A stretch of DNA of 64,000 nt, taken from the NCBI RefSeq assembly GCF_001422445.1, contig NZ_LMNA01000001.1, positions 288,932 through 352,931 on the forward strand, in the 5' to 3' direction. This DNA comes from Pseudorhodoferax sp. Leaf274 (GTDB taxonomy: Bacteria; Pseudomonadota; Gammaproteobacteria; Burkholderiales; Burkholderiaceae_C). The position numbers were made by a program, and so were the translations under genes. Below the pieces are notes generated by a model, which was given only the letters and a program-made list of their open reading frames with translations, did no database searches and had not been told where the DNA came from. This document shows positions 1 through 9,351 of the stretch, one piece after another. The stretch's first letter is position 1; the number at the start of each line of letters is the position of its first letter.

Positions 1-1132
1 CAGTGGCCTTGGCCACCGACTGGCCGAGCGAGGTCTTGCCCACGCCCGGGGGGCCGACCAGGCACAGGATCGGCGCCTTGACCTTGTCCACGCGCTGCTG
101 CACCGCGAGGTATTCGAGGATGCGGTCCTTGACCTTGTCCAGGCCGTAGTGGTCTTCGTTGAGCACGGCCTCGGCGTTGGCCAGGTCGTGCTTGATCTTC
201 GTGCGCTTGCTCCAGGGCAGGTTGGTCAGCACGTCGATGTAGTTGCGCACCACGGTGGCTTCGGCCGACATGGGCGACATGAGCTTGAGCTTCTTGAGCT
301 CGGCCTCGGCCTTCTTGAGCGCCTCCTTGGACATCTTGGCGAGGCGGATCTTCTTCTCGATCTCCTCGATGTCGGCACCCTCCTCGCCCTCGCCAAGTTC
401 CTTCTGGATGGCCTTGACCTGCTCGTTGAGGTAGAAGTCGCGCTGGTTCTTCTCCATCTGCCGCTTCACGCGGCCGCGGATCTTCTTGTCGACGTTGAGG
501 ATGTCGACCTCGCGCTCGAGCTGCCCGTACAGGTTCTCCAGGCGCTCGCGCACGTCCGACAGGTCGAGCACGACCTGCTTGTTGTCCAGCTTGAGCGGCA
601 GGTGCGCGGCGATGGTGTCGGCCAGGCGGCCGGCGTCGTCGATGCTGGAGATCGAGGTCAGGATCTCGGGCGGGATCTTCTTGTTCAGCTTGACGTACTG
701 GTCGAACTGCTGCATCACCGCACGGCGCAGCGCCTCGACCTCGGTGTTCTTCAGCGTCGCGTCGGCAGGCTGGATCGGCGTGACATTGGCGCTGAAATGC
801 GACTCGCCATCCTGGATGGCGTTGACGCTCGCGCGCTGCTGGCCCTCGACCAGCACCTTCACGGTGCCGTCGGGCAGTTTCAGCATCTGCAGGATGGTGG
901 AGACGCAGCCGACATCGAACATGTCGGTGACCGCGGGTTCGTCCTTGGCGGCAGCCTTCTGCGCCACCAGCATGATGCGACGCTCTGCCTCCATCGCGGC
1001 CTCCAGCGCCTTGATGCTCTTGGGGCGGCCCACGAACAACGGGATCACCATGTGGGGGAACACCACCACATCGCGCAGCGGCAACAGCGGCAGGTCCAGC
1101 GGCTCGGCTGGCAGGGGGGTTTGACCGGACAT
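1..1132 (-). CDS. lon: Lon protease, N-terminal part (truncated by window edge)
   Basis: This is the first 377 codons of the ATP-dependent serine protease Lon, which degrades misfolded and regulatory proteins in the cytoplasm. The start is followed by the substrate-binding LON domain (residues about 10-210, beginning [20 protein letters not shown]), then a coiled linker and the beginning of the AAA+ module. The Walker A loop GPPGVGKTS is read at the very edge (bases about 25-55 on the minus strand). The rest of the ATPase and the Ser-Lys protease domain lie outside the window; the family is usually about 800 residues. It follows clpX on the same strand after 122 bases that hold a terminator and a promoter, so it is probably its own transcription unit. 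Confidence 0.97.
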   Translation of the reverse strand, partial: MSGQTPLPAEPLDLPLLPLRDVVVFPHMVIPLFVGRPKSIKALEAAMEAERRIMLVAQKAAAKDEPAVTDMFDVGCVSTILQMLKLPDGTVKVLVEGQQRASVNAIQDGESHFSANVTPIQPADATLKNTEVEALRRAVMQQFDQYVKLNKKIPPEILTSISSIDDAGRLADTIAAHLPLKLDNKQVVLDLSDVRERLENLYGQLEREVDILNVDKKIRGRVKRQMEKNQRDFYLNEQVKAIQKELGEGEEGADIEEIEKKIRLAKMSKEALKKAEAELKKLKLMSPMSAEATVVRNYIDVLTNLPWSKRTKIKHDLANAEAVLNEDHYGLDKVKDRILEYLAVQQRVDKVKAPILCLVGPPGVGKTSLGQSVAKAT

Positions 1133-1157
1133 CAGAATCCTTTGTGTGACCCAGCGA

Positions 1158-1184
1158 ATATGGTCGCGTGTGTCACATTTTCAA
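1158..1184 (-). promoter_or_regulatory. Heat-shock-like promoter of lon
   Basis: On the minus strand TTGAAA (1184-1179) is followed after 13 bases by GACCATAT (1165-1158). This resembles the sigma-32 pattern CTTGAAA-N13-17-CCCCATnT. The same DNA also reads as a sigma-70 pair TTGAAA / CATATT with 16 bases between. It lies 26 bases upstream of the lon start codon. Lon is a heat-shock gene in many proteobacteria; use of sigma-32 here is inference. Confidence 0.5.
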
Positions 1185-1187
1185 CCC

Positions 1188-1203
1188 GTGCCGCGTGCGG
1201 CAC
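1188..1203. promoter_or_regulatory. Perfect palindrome just upstream of the lon promoter
   Basis: GTGCCGC-GT-GCGGCAC is a perfect 7-base inverted repeat with a 2-base centre. It lies four bases upstream of the lon -35 element. It could be an operator or a secondary RNA hairpin behind the clpX terminator; nothing in the sequence decides between these. Confidence 0.35.
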
Positions 1204-1220
1204 AGGAGGGGTTGAAGAAA

Positions 1221-1247
1221 GCCGGCACCGCCCTTGCGGGAACCGGC
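1221..1247 (-). terminator. Probable terminator after clpX
   Basis: Read on the minus strand, GCCGG pairs with CCGGC around an inner CCGC/GCGG stem and is followed directly by TTTCTTC. It begins 7 bases after the clpX stop codon and separates clpX from lon. Confidence 0.6.
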
Positions 1248-1254
1248 AGCACGG

Positions 1255-2520
1255 TCAGGCTTTCTTGGCCGCTTCGCGGTAGACCAGCAGCGGCGCCTTG
1301 TTTTCTTCGATGGTGGACTCGTCGACGACCACCTTGTCGACGTTGGCCGTGTTCGGCAGCTCGAACATGGTGTCGATCAACGACAGCTCGAGGATGGAAC
1401 GCAGGCCGCGCGCGCCGGTCTTGCGCGCCAGCGCCTTGCGGGCGATCGCCTTGAGCGCCGCGGGGCGGATCTCCAGGTCCACGTCTTCCATGGCCAGCAG
1501 CTTGGCGTATTGCTTGACGAGCGCGTTCTTGGGCTCGGTCAGAATCTGCACCAGCGCGTCTTCGCTGAGCTCGGCCAGCGTGGCCACCACCGGCATGCGG
1601 CCGACCAGTTCGGGGATCAGGCCGAACTTGATCAGGTCCTCCGGCTCGACCTCACGGAACACCTCGGTCAGCGCGCGCTCGGCCTTGCTCTTCACCGCGG
1701 CGCCGAAGCCGATGCCCGAGGACTCCTGCCGGCTGCCGATGACCTTCTCCAGGCCAGCGAACGCACCGCCGCAGATGAACAGGATGTTGGTCGTGTCGAT
1801 CTGCAGGAAGTCCTGGTTCGGGTGCTTGCGGCCACCCTGCGGCGGCACGCTGGCCATGGTGCCTTCGATGAGCTTGAGCAGCGCCTGCTGCACGCCCTCG
1901 CCCGACACATCGCGCGTGATCGAGGGGTTGTCCGATTTGCGCGAGATCTTGTCGATCTCGTCGATGTAGACGATGCCGCGCTGGGCCCGCTCCACATCGT
2001 AGTTGCAGCTCTGCAGCAGCTTGGCCACGATGTTCTCGACGTCCTCGCCAACGTAGCCGGCCTCGGTCAGCGTGGTGGCGTCGGCCATCACGAAGGGCAC
2101 GTCCAGCATGCGCGCGAGTGTCTGCGCCAGCAGCGTCTTGCCCGAACCGGTGGGGCCGATCAAGAGGATGTTGCTCTTGGCGAGCTCGACCTCGTCCTTC
2201 TTGGCCTTGTCCTTGTAGCGCAGGCGCTTGTAGTGGTTGTAGACCGCAACGGACAACGTGCGCTTGGCGACCTCCTGGCCGACCACGTAGTTGTCCAGGT
2301 TGTTCTTGATCTCCAGCGGCGTGGGCAGGTCGCCGCGGCCCTCGCGCGCCTCGCCGGCCGCAGGCACTTCGTCGCGGATGATCTCGTTGCACAGGTCGAT
2401 GCACTCGTCGCAGATGAACACGGACGGTCCTGCGATGAGTTTCTTCACCTCGTGCTGGCTCTTCCCGCAGAACGAGCAGTACAGGGTCTTTTCGCTGGAG
2501 GAGCCTTTTTTCTCGGCCAT
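1255..2520 (-). CDS. clpX: ClpX, ATP-binding unfoldase subunit of ClpXP
   Basis: ClpX recognises tagged substrates, unfolds them with ATP and feeds them into ClpP. The 421-residue protein has the family length. The N-terminal zinc-binding domain shows cysteines 15, 18, 37 and 40; Walker A GPTGSGKT is at 122-129 and Walker B VYIDEID at 184-190. The AAA+ large and small domains follow to the C-terminus. It lies downstream of clpP on the same strand, but a strong intrinsic terminator sits in the 113-base gap, so clpX probably depends on read-through or on its own promoter. The start is preceded by a modest AAGG at 10 bases. Confidence 0.99.
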   Translation of the reverse strand: MAEKKGSSSEKTLYCSFCGKSQHEVKKLIAGPSVFICDECIDLCNEIIRDEVPAAGEAREGRGDLPTPLEIKNNLDNYVVGQEVAKRTLSVAVYNHYKRLRYKDKAKKDEVELAKSNILLIGPTGSGKTLLAQTLARMLDVPFVMADATTLTEAGYVGEDVENIVAKLLQSCNYDVERAQRGIVYIDEIDKISRKSDNPSITRDVSGEGVQQALLKLIEGTMASVPPQGGRKHPNQDFLQIDTTNILFICGGAFAGLEKVIGSRQESSGIGFGAAVKSKAERALTEVFREVEPEDLIKFGLIPELVGRMPVVATLAELSEDALVQILTEPKNALVKQYAKLLAMEDVDLEIRPAALKAIARKALARKTGARGLRSILELSLIDTMFELPNTANVDKVVVDESTIEENKAPLLVYREAAKKA

Positions 2521-2565
2521 GGAGGAATGCCTTTAAAAAGACGTTGGGCAATGATAACCAAACGA

Positions 2566-2599
2566 AAAACGGCGCCTTTCACCAAAAAGGCGCCGTTTT
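2566..2599. terminator. Strong intrinsic terminator between clpP and clpX
   Basis: AAAACGGCGCCTTT and AAAGGCGCCGTTTT form a perfect 14-base stem with a 6-base loop. The A and T ends make it work in both directions. A second perfect hairpin, CCACGCGG-ctg-CCGCGTGG (2609-2627), lies between it and the clpP stop and has no T run. Together they would strongly limit clpP transcripts entering clpX. Confidence 0.92.
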
Positions 2600-2633
2600 C
2601 CGCGCAGTCCACGCGGCTGCCGCGTGGTCCGGA

Positions 2634-3254
2634 TCAGGGCCGGCGCGCGATCACCTGGTCGATGAGACCGTATTCCTTGGCCTCGTTGGCTTCCAGGAAG
2701 TAATCACGCTCGGTGTCGTGCTTGACCTTCTCCAGCGGCTGGCCGGTGCGCTCGGCCAGGATGCGGTTCATCTGGTCCTTGGTGCGCAGGATGTCGCGCG
2801 CATGGATCTCGATGTCGGTCGCCTGGCCACGCGCGCCACCCAGCACCTGGTGGATCATGATCTTCGAGTTAGGCAGCGAAAAGCGCTTGCCCTTGGCACC
2901 GGCCGCCAGCAGGAAGGCACCCATGCTGGCCGCGAAGCCCACGCACAGCGTGGACACGTCCGGCTTGATGAACTGCATGGTGTCGTAGATGGCCATGCCG
3001 GCCGTCACGCTGCCGCCGGGCGAGTTGATGTAGAACGAGATGTCCTTGTCGGGGTTCTCGCTCTCCAGGAACAGCAGCTGCGCCACCACCAGGTTGGCGG
3101 TCTGGTCGTTGACCTCGCCCACCAGGAAGATCACCCGCTCTTTCAGCAGGCGCGAGTAGATGTCGTAGGAACGCTCGCCGCGGCCCGACTGCTCGATGAC
3201 CATGGGAACCATGCCCAGGTTCTGGGTCTCGAGCGAACTGTTGTGGATGGCCAT
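2634..3254 (-). CDS. clpP: ClpP, proteolytic subunit of Clp proteases
   Basis: ClpP is the tetradecameric serine protease that degrades proteins unfolded by ClpX or ClpA. The chosen start (MAIHNSS) gives 206 residues and has GGAG close upstream; the reading frame stays open 19 codons further but that extension does not look like ClpP. The catalytic triad is visible: Ser110 in AASMGAF, His135 in MIHQ and Asp184 in TERDYF. It follows tig by 78 bases and is probably co-transcribed with it. Confidence 0.98.
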   Translation of the reverse strand: MAIHNSSLETQNLGMVPMVIEQSGRGERSYDIYSRLLKERVIFLVGEVNDQTANLVVAQLLFLESENPDKDISFYINSPGGSVTAGMAIYDTMQFIKPDVSTLCVGFAASMGAFLLAAGAKGKRFSLPNSKIMIHQVLGGARGQATDIEIHARDILRTKDQMNRILAERTGQPLEKVKHDTERDYFLEANEAKEYGLIDQVIARRP

Positions 3255-3332
3255 GTTTTCTCCGGAATTAGGTTGGCAAGCGTCAGATGGGGGCCTCGCG
3301 CCCGAAGGCAAGGGGCCAGGCCCGGCCGGGCA

Positions 3333-4646
3333 TCAGCCCTGCTGCGCCATCAGTTCGTCGAAGCCGATCGCCTTGTCGGTGACCTTGGCCTGGGCCAGCA
3401 CGTAGTCGGTCACGTTGTTCTCGATCACGGCGGCTTCCACGTCCGCCAGGCGTTGGCGGTCGCCGTAGTACCAGCGCACCACGTCTTCGGGCTTCTCGTA
3501 GCTGGCCGCCAGGTCGTCGATGTGGGCCTTGATCTGCTCGGGCTTGGCCAGCAGCTCGTTCTTGCGCACGAGTTCGGCCACCACCAGGCCCAGGCGCACG
3601 CGGCGCTCGGCCTGGGGACGCACGATCTCCTCAGGGATCGGCGCGCTGTCGGCATCCTTCAGGCCGCGCTGCTTGAGGTCGGCGCGGGTGCTCTCGATCA
3701 TGCGGCCGATCTCGGCCTGCACGCTGGCGTTGGGCAGGTCCAGCTCGGCCTTGGTCAGCAGCGCGTCCATGACGGCCTGCTTGTTGCGGGCCAGCAGGCG
3801 GAACTTGACTTCGCGCTCCAGGTTCTTGCGGATGTCGGCGCGCAGGCCGGCCACCGTGCCGTCGGCGATGCCCAACGACTTGGCCAGGGTGTCGTCGATC
3901 TCGGGCATGTGGCTGGACTCGATCTTCTTGACCGTGACGAGGAAATCGGCCTGCTTGCCGGCCACGTCCTTGCCGTGGTAATCGGCCGGGAAGGCCAGCG
4001 GGAAGGTGCGGCTCTCGCCGGACTTCATGCCACGCACGGCGTCTTCGAACTCCTTGAGCATCTGGCCTTCGCCGACCACGTACTGGAAGTCCTCGGCCTT
4101 GCCGCCCTGGAAGGGCTCGCCGTCGATCTTGCCTTCGAAATCGACCGTCACGCGGTCGCCGTCGGCGGCAGCGGCGTCCTGGGCGCGCTGGGCGAAGCTG
4201 CGGCGCTGCTTGCGCAGGATGTCCAGCGTCTTGTCGATGGCTTCGTCGGTCACCTCGGCGGACAGGCGCTCGACCTCGGCCGTGGCCAGGTCGTTGATGA
4301 CCACATCGGGGAACACCTCGAACACCGCGTCGAAGGCCAGCTGGCCCTCGGGCGCGCCTTCCTTCTCGCTGATGCGCGGCTGACCGGCCACGCGCAGCTG
4401 GGCTTCGTTGGCGGCGGCCGAGAACGCCTCGCCCACCTTGTCGTTCATGACTTCGTAGTGCACCGAGTAGCCATAGCGCTGCGCCACGACGTTCATCGGC
4501 ACCTTGCCGGGACGGAAGCCGTCCATGCGCACGGTGCGCGCCAGCTTCTTGAGGCGGTTGTTGACCTCGTTCTGGATCACATCCACCGGCAGCGACAGGG
4601 TGATCTTGCGCTCCAGCTTCTCGAGGTTTTCAACGGTAACGGCCAT
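3333..4646 (-). CDS. tig: Trigger factor, ribosome-associated chaperone and prolyl isomerase
   Basis: Trigger factor binds nascent chains at the ribosomal exit tunnel. The 437-residue protein has the ribosome-binding N-terminal domain (about 1-145), an FKBP-type isomerase domain (about 155-245, with DRVTVDFEGKIDGEPF and GMKSGE) and the C-terminal cradle. The frame is open upstream through the tRNA-Leu gene, but the ATG at MAVTVENLEKLE matches the family start. Only 27 bases separate the tRNA from this start, with no visible terminator or complete promoter between, so tig may be co-transcribed with the tRNA. Confidence 0.98.
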   Translation of the reverse strand: MAVTVENLEKLERKITLSLPVDVIQNEVNNRLKKLARTVRMDGFRPGKVPMNVVAQRYGYSVHYEVMNDKVGEAFSAAANEAQLRVAGQPRISEKEGAPEGQLAFDAVFEVFPDVVINDLATAEVERLSAEVTDEAIDKTLDILRKQRRSFAQRAQDAAAADGDRVTVDFEGKIDGEPFQGGKAEDFQYVVGEGQMLKEFEDAVRGMKSGESRTFPLAFPADYHGKDVAGKQADFLVTVKKIESSHMPEIDDTLAKSLGIADGTVAGLRADIRKNLEREVKFRLLARNKQAVMDALLTKAELDLPNASVQAEIGRMIESTRADLKQRGLKDADSAPIPEEIVRPQAERRVRLGLVVAELVRKNELLAKPEQIKAHIDDLAASYEKPEDVVRWYYGDRQRLADVEAAVIENNVTDYVLAQAKVTDKAIGFDELMAQQG

Positions 4647-4673
4647 GGTGGTCTCGGGTAAATGAAAGAGGGG

Positions 4674-4760
4674 TGGTGCGCGGGGGGGGACTCGAACCCC
4701 CACACCATTGCTGGCGTCAGGACCTAAACCTGGTGCGTCTACCAATTTCGCCACCCGCGC
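4674..4760 (-). tRNA. tRNA-Leu, anticodon UAG
   Basis: The 87-base sequence folds as a class II tRNA. The acceptor GCGCGGG pairs with CCCGCGC; the anticodon loop TTTAGGT lies in stem CAGG/CCTG; there is a long variable arm; the T arm is GGGGG-TTCGAGT-CCCCC; and the 3' ACCA is encoded. The anticodon TAG reads CUN leucine codons. A TAAAAT -10-like element lies at 4784-4779 upstream, with no good -35. Confidence 0.98.
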
Positions 4761-4825
4761 AGTTTCGGTCAACCGGGCATTTTAGCCGGTCGCGCAAACC
4801 GCTTCGCGCGGGTGGCGGGTGCGGA

Positions 4826-7800
4826 TCAGGCGCCCAGTGCGGCCGCGTGGGCGCGCTCCTCGTCGGTGGGCTTCTTCACCCGGAACCAGGCTGCATACAT
4901 CGCGGGGAGCGACAGCAGGGTGAGCACCGTGGCCACGATCAGCCCGCCCATGATGGCGACGGCCATCGGCCCCCAGAACACGGAGCGCGACAGCGGGATC
5001 ATGGCCAGAACGGCCGCCAACGCCGTCAGCACGATGGGGCGCAGGCGCCGCACGGCCGATTCGACGATGGCATCCCAGGCCGGCACGCCACGTGCGCGGT
5101 CCTGCTCGATCTGGTCGATCAGGATCACCGAGTTGCGCTGGATCATGCCCATCAGCGCGATCACGCCCAGGAGCGCGACGAAGCCGAACGGCCGGTTCAG
5201 CACCAGCAGCGCGCCGGCCACGCCGGCGATGCCCAGCGGGCCGGTCAGGAACACCAGCACCGAGCGGCTGAAGCTCTGCAGCTGCAGCATCAGCAGCGTA
5301 AAGGTCAGGAACAGCATGATCGGCACGCCGGCGGCGATGGACGACGAGCCGCGGCTGCTCTCCTCCACCGCACCGGAGACCTGCACGGCATAGCCGCCCG
5401 GGCCCTGCTGCTTCCATCCGGCTTCCAGCGCGCGCAGCTTCGGCAGCAGCTCGTCCGTCACGGTCGCGCCCTGCAGGCCTTCCACCACGTCGCTCTGCAC
5501 GGTGATCGCGTAGTCGCGGTTCTCGCGCCACATGACGCCCGGCTCCCAGCTGAACACCGGCGTGGCGATCTGCGTGAGCGGAATCGAGCGGCCCGAGGCG
5601 GTGGGCACGTAGGCGTTGACGATGTCGGTGATCAGCGCGCGCTCGCTGGCCGGCTGGCGCAGCACGATGTCGATCAGCTTGTCGTATTCGCGGAACTGCC
5701 CGACCGTCGTGCCGGTCAGCGCGCTGTTGGCGGCCTGGGCGATGGACTGGCTGGTCACGCCCAGCGCGCGCGCCTTGGTCTGGTCGATCTCCAGCCGCAC
5801 CGTCTTGACCGATTCGTTCCAGTTGTCGTTGACGCCGCGCGTGTTGGGGCTCTCGCGCATCGCCGCCTTGACCTCGTCGGCGCGTTGGCGCAGCAGTTGC
5901 GGATCGGAGCCGATCACGCGGAACTGCACCGGATACGGCACCGGCGGCCCGTTGGGCAGCAGCTTCACGCGGCCGCGCACCTCGGGAAACTCCTCGGCCA
6001 GCAGCCTGGGCAGCGCCACGCGCAGGCGCTCGCGCACCGGCACGGACTCGGTCAACAAGATGAACTGCGACACGTTGGTCTGCGGGAACACCTGGTCCAG
6101 CGGCAGGTAGAAGCGCGGCACGCCCGAGCCGATCCACAGCGTGACCGAGCGCACACCCGTCTCCTGGCGCAGCCGCTGCTCCACGCGCCGGGCGATCTGC
6201 TCGTTGGCGGCGAACGACGAGCCCTCGGGCAGCCACAGGTCCACCAGGATCTCGGGCCGGCTCGAATCCGGGAAGAACTGCTGCTGCACCTTGCCCATGC
6301 CCACGATGCCCAGCGCGAACACGCCCACCGTGGCCAGGATGGTCAGCCAGCGGTGCGCCACGCACCAGTTCACAGATTTGCGGAAGGCGTTGTAGAAGCC
6401 CGAATCGAACATCTCGTGCGGCTGGCCGTGGGCCGCGCCCTCGCCATGGTGCGGCTGGGCCTTGAGCAGCAGCGTGCCCAGGTAGGGCACGAAGTACACC
6501 GAGACGAACCAGCTCAACACCAGCGCGATCACGGTGACGGCGAAGATCGCGAAGGTGTATTCGCCGGTCACCGACTTGGCGATGCCGATGGGCAGGAAGC
6601 CCACCGCCGTGATCAGCGTGCCCGTCAGCATGGGCATGGCGGTGATCTCGTAGGCGAAGGTGGCGGCGCGCACCTTGTCGTAGCCCTCCTCCATCTTGCG
6701 CACCATCATCTCCACCGCAATGATGGCGTCGTCCACCAGCAGGCCCAGCGCGATGATCAGCGAGCCCAGCGAGATCTTGTGCAGGCCGATGCCCCAGTAC
6801 CACATGGCCAGGAAGGTCACGGCCAGCACCAGCGGGATGGTGATGCCCACCACCAGGCCGGGCCGCACGTCGATGTAGTAGCGGCGCAGCAGGCTGTGGT
6901 TGCCGGGCCGGCGATGGAAACCCAGCGCGATGAAGCTCACGGCCAGCACGATGACCACGGCCTCGATCAGCACCTTCACGAACTCGTTGACCGAGTTGGA
7001 GACGGCGCTGGGCTGGTCCTGCACCTGGGCCAGCTGCACGCCGGCCGGCAGGCCCTTCTCGATGTCGGCGAACGCCGTCCTGAGCGCCTTGCCGAGCCGG
7101 ATGATGTCGCCGCCCTTGGTCATGGACACGCCCAGCGCGATGACCTCGCGCCCGTCGTGGCGCACCTTCACGCCCGGCGGGTCGACGTAGCCGCGCCGCA
7201 CCTCGGCGATGTCGCCCAGGCGCAGCTGCGCGCCCGAAGGCCCGCGGATCGGCATGTCGCGCAGCTGCTCGACGGCGCCGAACTGGCCCGTCACGCGCAC
7301 CTGCAGCACGTCCAGCGGGGTCTGGATGGCCCCGGCGCTGGCCACGGCGTTCTGCTGGCCCAGCTGGTCCAGCACCTGCGAGAAGTCCAGCCCCAGCTGC
7401 GCCAGCCGGCGCTGCGAGACCTCGATGTAGACCTTCTCGTCCTGCACCCCGAACAGCTCGACCTTGGCCACGTCGGGCACGCGCAGCAGCGTCTGGCGCG
7501 CGTCGTCGGCAAAGGTCTTGAGCTCGGCGTAGCTGAAGCCGTCGGCCGACAGCGCGTAGATCACGCCATAGACATCGCCGAAGTCGTCGTTGAAGAACGG
7601 CCCCTGCACGCTCTGCGGCAGCGTGTAGCGCATGTCGCCGATCTTCTTGCGCACCACGTACCAGAGGTTGGCCACGTCCTTGGGCGGCGAGTTGTCCTTG
7701 AGCTCGAAGATGATCTGCGACTCGCCCGGCTTGGAGTAGCTGCGGATCCGGAAGGCATAGGGCACCTCCTGCAGCGTGCGCTCCAGCTTATCGGTCACCT

Positions 7801-8023
7801 GCTCGGCCACCTGCTGCGCCGTGGCGCCAGGCCAGTAGGTGCGCATGACCATGGCCCGGAACGTGAACGGCGGGTCCTCGTCCTGCCCCAGCTGGAAGTA
7901 GGTGGCAAAGCCCAGCAGCATCAGCACCACCATCAGGTAGCGCGTCAGCGCCGGGTGGTCGAGCGCCCAGCGCGAAAGATTGAAGCCAGCCTTGGGCTGG
8001 TCCAGGGTGTTCGGTTCGCTCAT
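4826..8023 (-). CDS. RND-family efflux pump, inner-membrane transporter
   Basis: This 1065-residue protein is a resistance-nodulation-division transporter that exports substrates by proton antiport. It has the family layout: a first membrane helix (about 28-46), a large periplasmic loop, a block of six helices from about 350, a second periplasmic loop, and the final helix block. The adjacent aspartates in LLVDDAI (431-432) match the proton-relay pair of AcrB. It starts 7 bases after its adaptor gene. No outer-membrane channel gene is adjacent, so it may use a shared one. Substrate is not evident; drugs, solvents or small metabolites are possible. Metal-export RND pumps are less likely because the DDAI relay is of the HAE1 type. 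Confidence 0.95.
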   Translation of the reverse strand: MSEPNTLDQPKAGFNLSRWALDHPALTRYLMVVLMLLGFATYFQLGQDEDPPFTFRAMVMRTYWPGATAQQVAEQVTDKLERTLQEVPYAFRIRSYSKPGESQIIFELKDNSPPKDVANLWYVVRKKIGDMRYTLPQSVQGPFFNDDFGDVYGVIYALSADGFSYAELKTFADDARQTLLRVPDVAKVELFGVQDEKVYIEVSQRRLAQLGLDFSQVLDQLGQQNAVASAGAIQTPLDVLQVRVTGQFGAVEQLRDMPIRGPSGAQLRLGDIAEVRRGYVDPPGVKVRHDGREVIALGVSMTKGGDIIRLGKALRTAFADIEKGLPAGVQLAQVQDQPSAVSNSVNEFVKVLIEAVVIVLAVSFIALGFHRRPGNHSLLRRYYIDVRPGLVVGITIPLVLAVTFLAMWYWGIGLHKISLGSLIIALGLLVDDAIIAVEMMVRKMEEGYDKVRAATFAYEITAMPMLTGTLITAVGFLPIGIAKSVTGEYTFAIFAVTVIALVLSWFVSVYFVPYLGTLLLKAQPHHGEGAAHGQPHEMFDSGFYNAFRKSVNWCVAHRWLTILATVGVFALGIVGMGKVQQQFFPDSSRPEILVDLWLPEGSSFAANEQIARRVEQRLRQETGVRSVTLWIGSGVPRFYLPLDQVFPQTNVSQFILLTESVPVRERLRVALPRLLAEEFPEVRGRVKLLPNGPPVPYPVQFRVIGSDPQLLRQRADEVKAAMRESPNTRGVNDNWNESVKTVRLEIDQTKARALGVTSQSIAQAANSALTGTTVGQFREYDKLIDIVLRQPASERALITDIVNAYVPTASGRSIPLTQIATPVFSWEPGVMWRENRDYAITVQSDVVEGLQGATVTDELLPKLRALEAGWKQQGPGGYAVQVSGAVEESSRGSSSIAAGVPIMLFLTFTLLMLQLQSFSRSVLVFLTGPLGIAGVAGALLVLNRPFGFVALLGVIALMGMIQRNSVILIDQIEQDRARGVPAWDAIVESAVRRLRPIVLTALAAVLAMIPLSRSVFWGPMAVAIMGGLIVATVLTLLSLPAMYAAWFRVKKPTDEERAHAAALGA

Positions 8024-8030
8024 CGTCGGC

Positions 8031-9194
8031 TCAGCGCGGTGAGGAAGCGGTGGCGGCCGCTGGCGGGGCCACGGCCTTGTCGCCGCCCACGCGCGGCTGG
8101 TAGACAGAGACCTTCTGGCCCGGCGTCAGCACATGCACGCCCGCCGCCACCACCCGCTGGCCCGGCTGCAGGCCGCTGCTGATCACGGCGTCGTTGCCGT
8201 CCGCGGTCGCGATGGTCACGGGCTGCTGGCGCACCGTCATGCTGGCGTCGTCGAGCACCAGCACCGAGGTCTGGCCGCTGGCGGCGTCCTGCTTCAGCGC
8301 GCTGGTGGGCAGCTTGATCACCGGGGCGCCGCCACTGCTCAGCGCCTTGGGCACCACGCTGACCGTGGTGCCCAGCGGCGGCGGCGTCTTGCTGTCCAAC
8401 GCCACCTTGACCTGGAAGGTGCGCGTGGCCGCATCGGCACTGGCCGCCACCTCGCGCACGCGGCCGGGCAGCGTGTCGTCCGAATTCCACAGCCGCACCT
8501 CCACCGGCGAGCCCACGGCCACGGCGGCGACACGGTCCTCGGGCACCGAGAACACCACGTCGCGCACGCCGCTCTGCGCCACGCGCACCACCGGCGTTCC
8601 CGCCGCCACCACCTGGCCCGGCTCCGCCTCGATGCCGGTCACCACGCCGGCCACGTCGGCCACCAGCCGCGCGTAGCCGGTCTGGTTGCCCTGCGCCGAC
8701 AGCTGGGCCTTGGCCTGGTCCAACTGGGCCTGGGCCGCCTGGTAGGCCGATTCACGCCGCTCGAGTTCAGCGCCGCTGATGAAGTTCTGGCTGCGCAATT
8801 CCTTGTAGCGCTTCTGGTCGGCCAGGGCCAGGTCGCGGTTGGTCTGGGCCGCCGCCACCTGGGCACGCGCGGCATCGGCCGCCAGGCGCAGGTCCTGCGC
8901 ATCGAGCTCGGCCAGCAGTTGGCCCACGCGCACCGCCTGCCCCAGCTCCACGTTGCGGCGCACGATCTTGCCGGCCACGCGGAACCCCAGCCGGGATTCC
9001 ACGCGCGGGCGCACCTCGCCGGCGAATTCCATGCTGAAGGTCGATGCCGCAGGCGCCACCGTCACCAGCTTGACGGCGCGCACCGGCTCAGGCTCGGCCG
9101 GCGGCTTGCTGCACCCCGCCAGCCCGGCCGCCACGACCAGGAACGCCGCGCACGGCCAGGGAAAACGGCGCACGCGCCTCGGCTGGTTTGACAT
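8031..9194 (-). CDS. RND efflux periplasmic adaptor lipoprotein
   Basis: This is the membrane-fusion partner of the adjacent pump and links it to an outer-membrane channel. The start MSNQPRR gives 387 residues and an N-terminal lipoprotein signal: RRVRR, a hydrophobic stretch, then lipobox LAGC with Cys28. After it come the barrel-sandwich halves, an alpha-hairpin (about 105-170, with AAAQTNRDLALADQKRY) and the beta-barrel and membrane-proximal domains. The frame is open 19 codons further upstream, but that would bury the signal sequence. It is the first gene of the two-gene operon. Confidence 0.94.
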   Translation of the reverse strand: MSNQPRRVRRFPWPCAAFLVVAAGLAGCSKPPAEPEPVRAVKLVTVAPAASTFSMEFAGEVRPRVESRLGFRVAGKIVRRNVELGQAVRVGQLLAELDAQDLRLAADAARAQVAAAQTNRDLALADQKRYKELRSQNFISGAELERRESAYQAAQAQLDQAKAQLSAQGNQTGYARLVADVAGVVTGIEAEPGQVVAAGTPVVRVAQSGVRDVVFSVPEDRVAAVAVGSPVEVRLWNSDDTLPGRVREVAASADAATRTFQVKVALDSKTPPPLGTTVSVVPKALSSGGAPVIKLPTSALKQDAASGQTSVLVLDDASMTVRQQPVTIATADGNDAVISSGLQPGQRVVAAGVHVLTPGQKVSVYQPRVGGDKAVAPPAAATASSPR

Positions 9195-9251
9195 TGGGAA
9201 GCCCCGAACAAGCGCCCCGGAAGTCCGCGAATCGACGCGCCCCAGGCCCAC

Positions 9252-9271
9252 TACTGACTGATGGGTTAGTA
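9252..9271. promoter_or_regulatory. Palindromic operator of the RND efflux operon
   Basis: TACTGAC-N6-GTTAGTA is an inverted repeat with 7-base arms and one mismatch. It touches the -10 element of the efflux promoter and covers the expected transcription start, the usual place for a TetR-type repressor site. No TetR gene lies in the window. Confidence 0.6.
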
Positions 9272-9300
9272 ATCTAGGAGAATTGCTTGCGCATTGTCAA
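9271..9300 (-). promoter_or_regulatory. Sigma-70 promoter of the RND efflux operon
   Basis: On the minus strand a perfect TTGACA (9300-9295) is followed after 18 bases by TAGATT (9276-9271). The adaptor start codon lies 76 bases downstream. Confidence 0.65.
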
Positions 9301-9351
9301 TCAAGTCAACCGCCGGATTGGCGCGGAAAACACAGCGAAAATCGGGCGCAC

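Noticed and set aside
4673-8182. 1169-codon open frame on the plus strand opposite the RND pump
   Set aside because: It is antisense to a clear transporter, has low-complexity His/Arg/Gln/Ala composition and no domain. Long open antisense frames are expected in such GC-rich DNA. The same applies to those opposite clpX, tig, ivd/queG, pccA, pccB and mcm.
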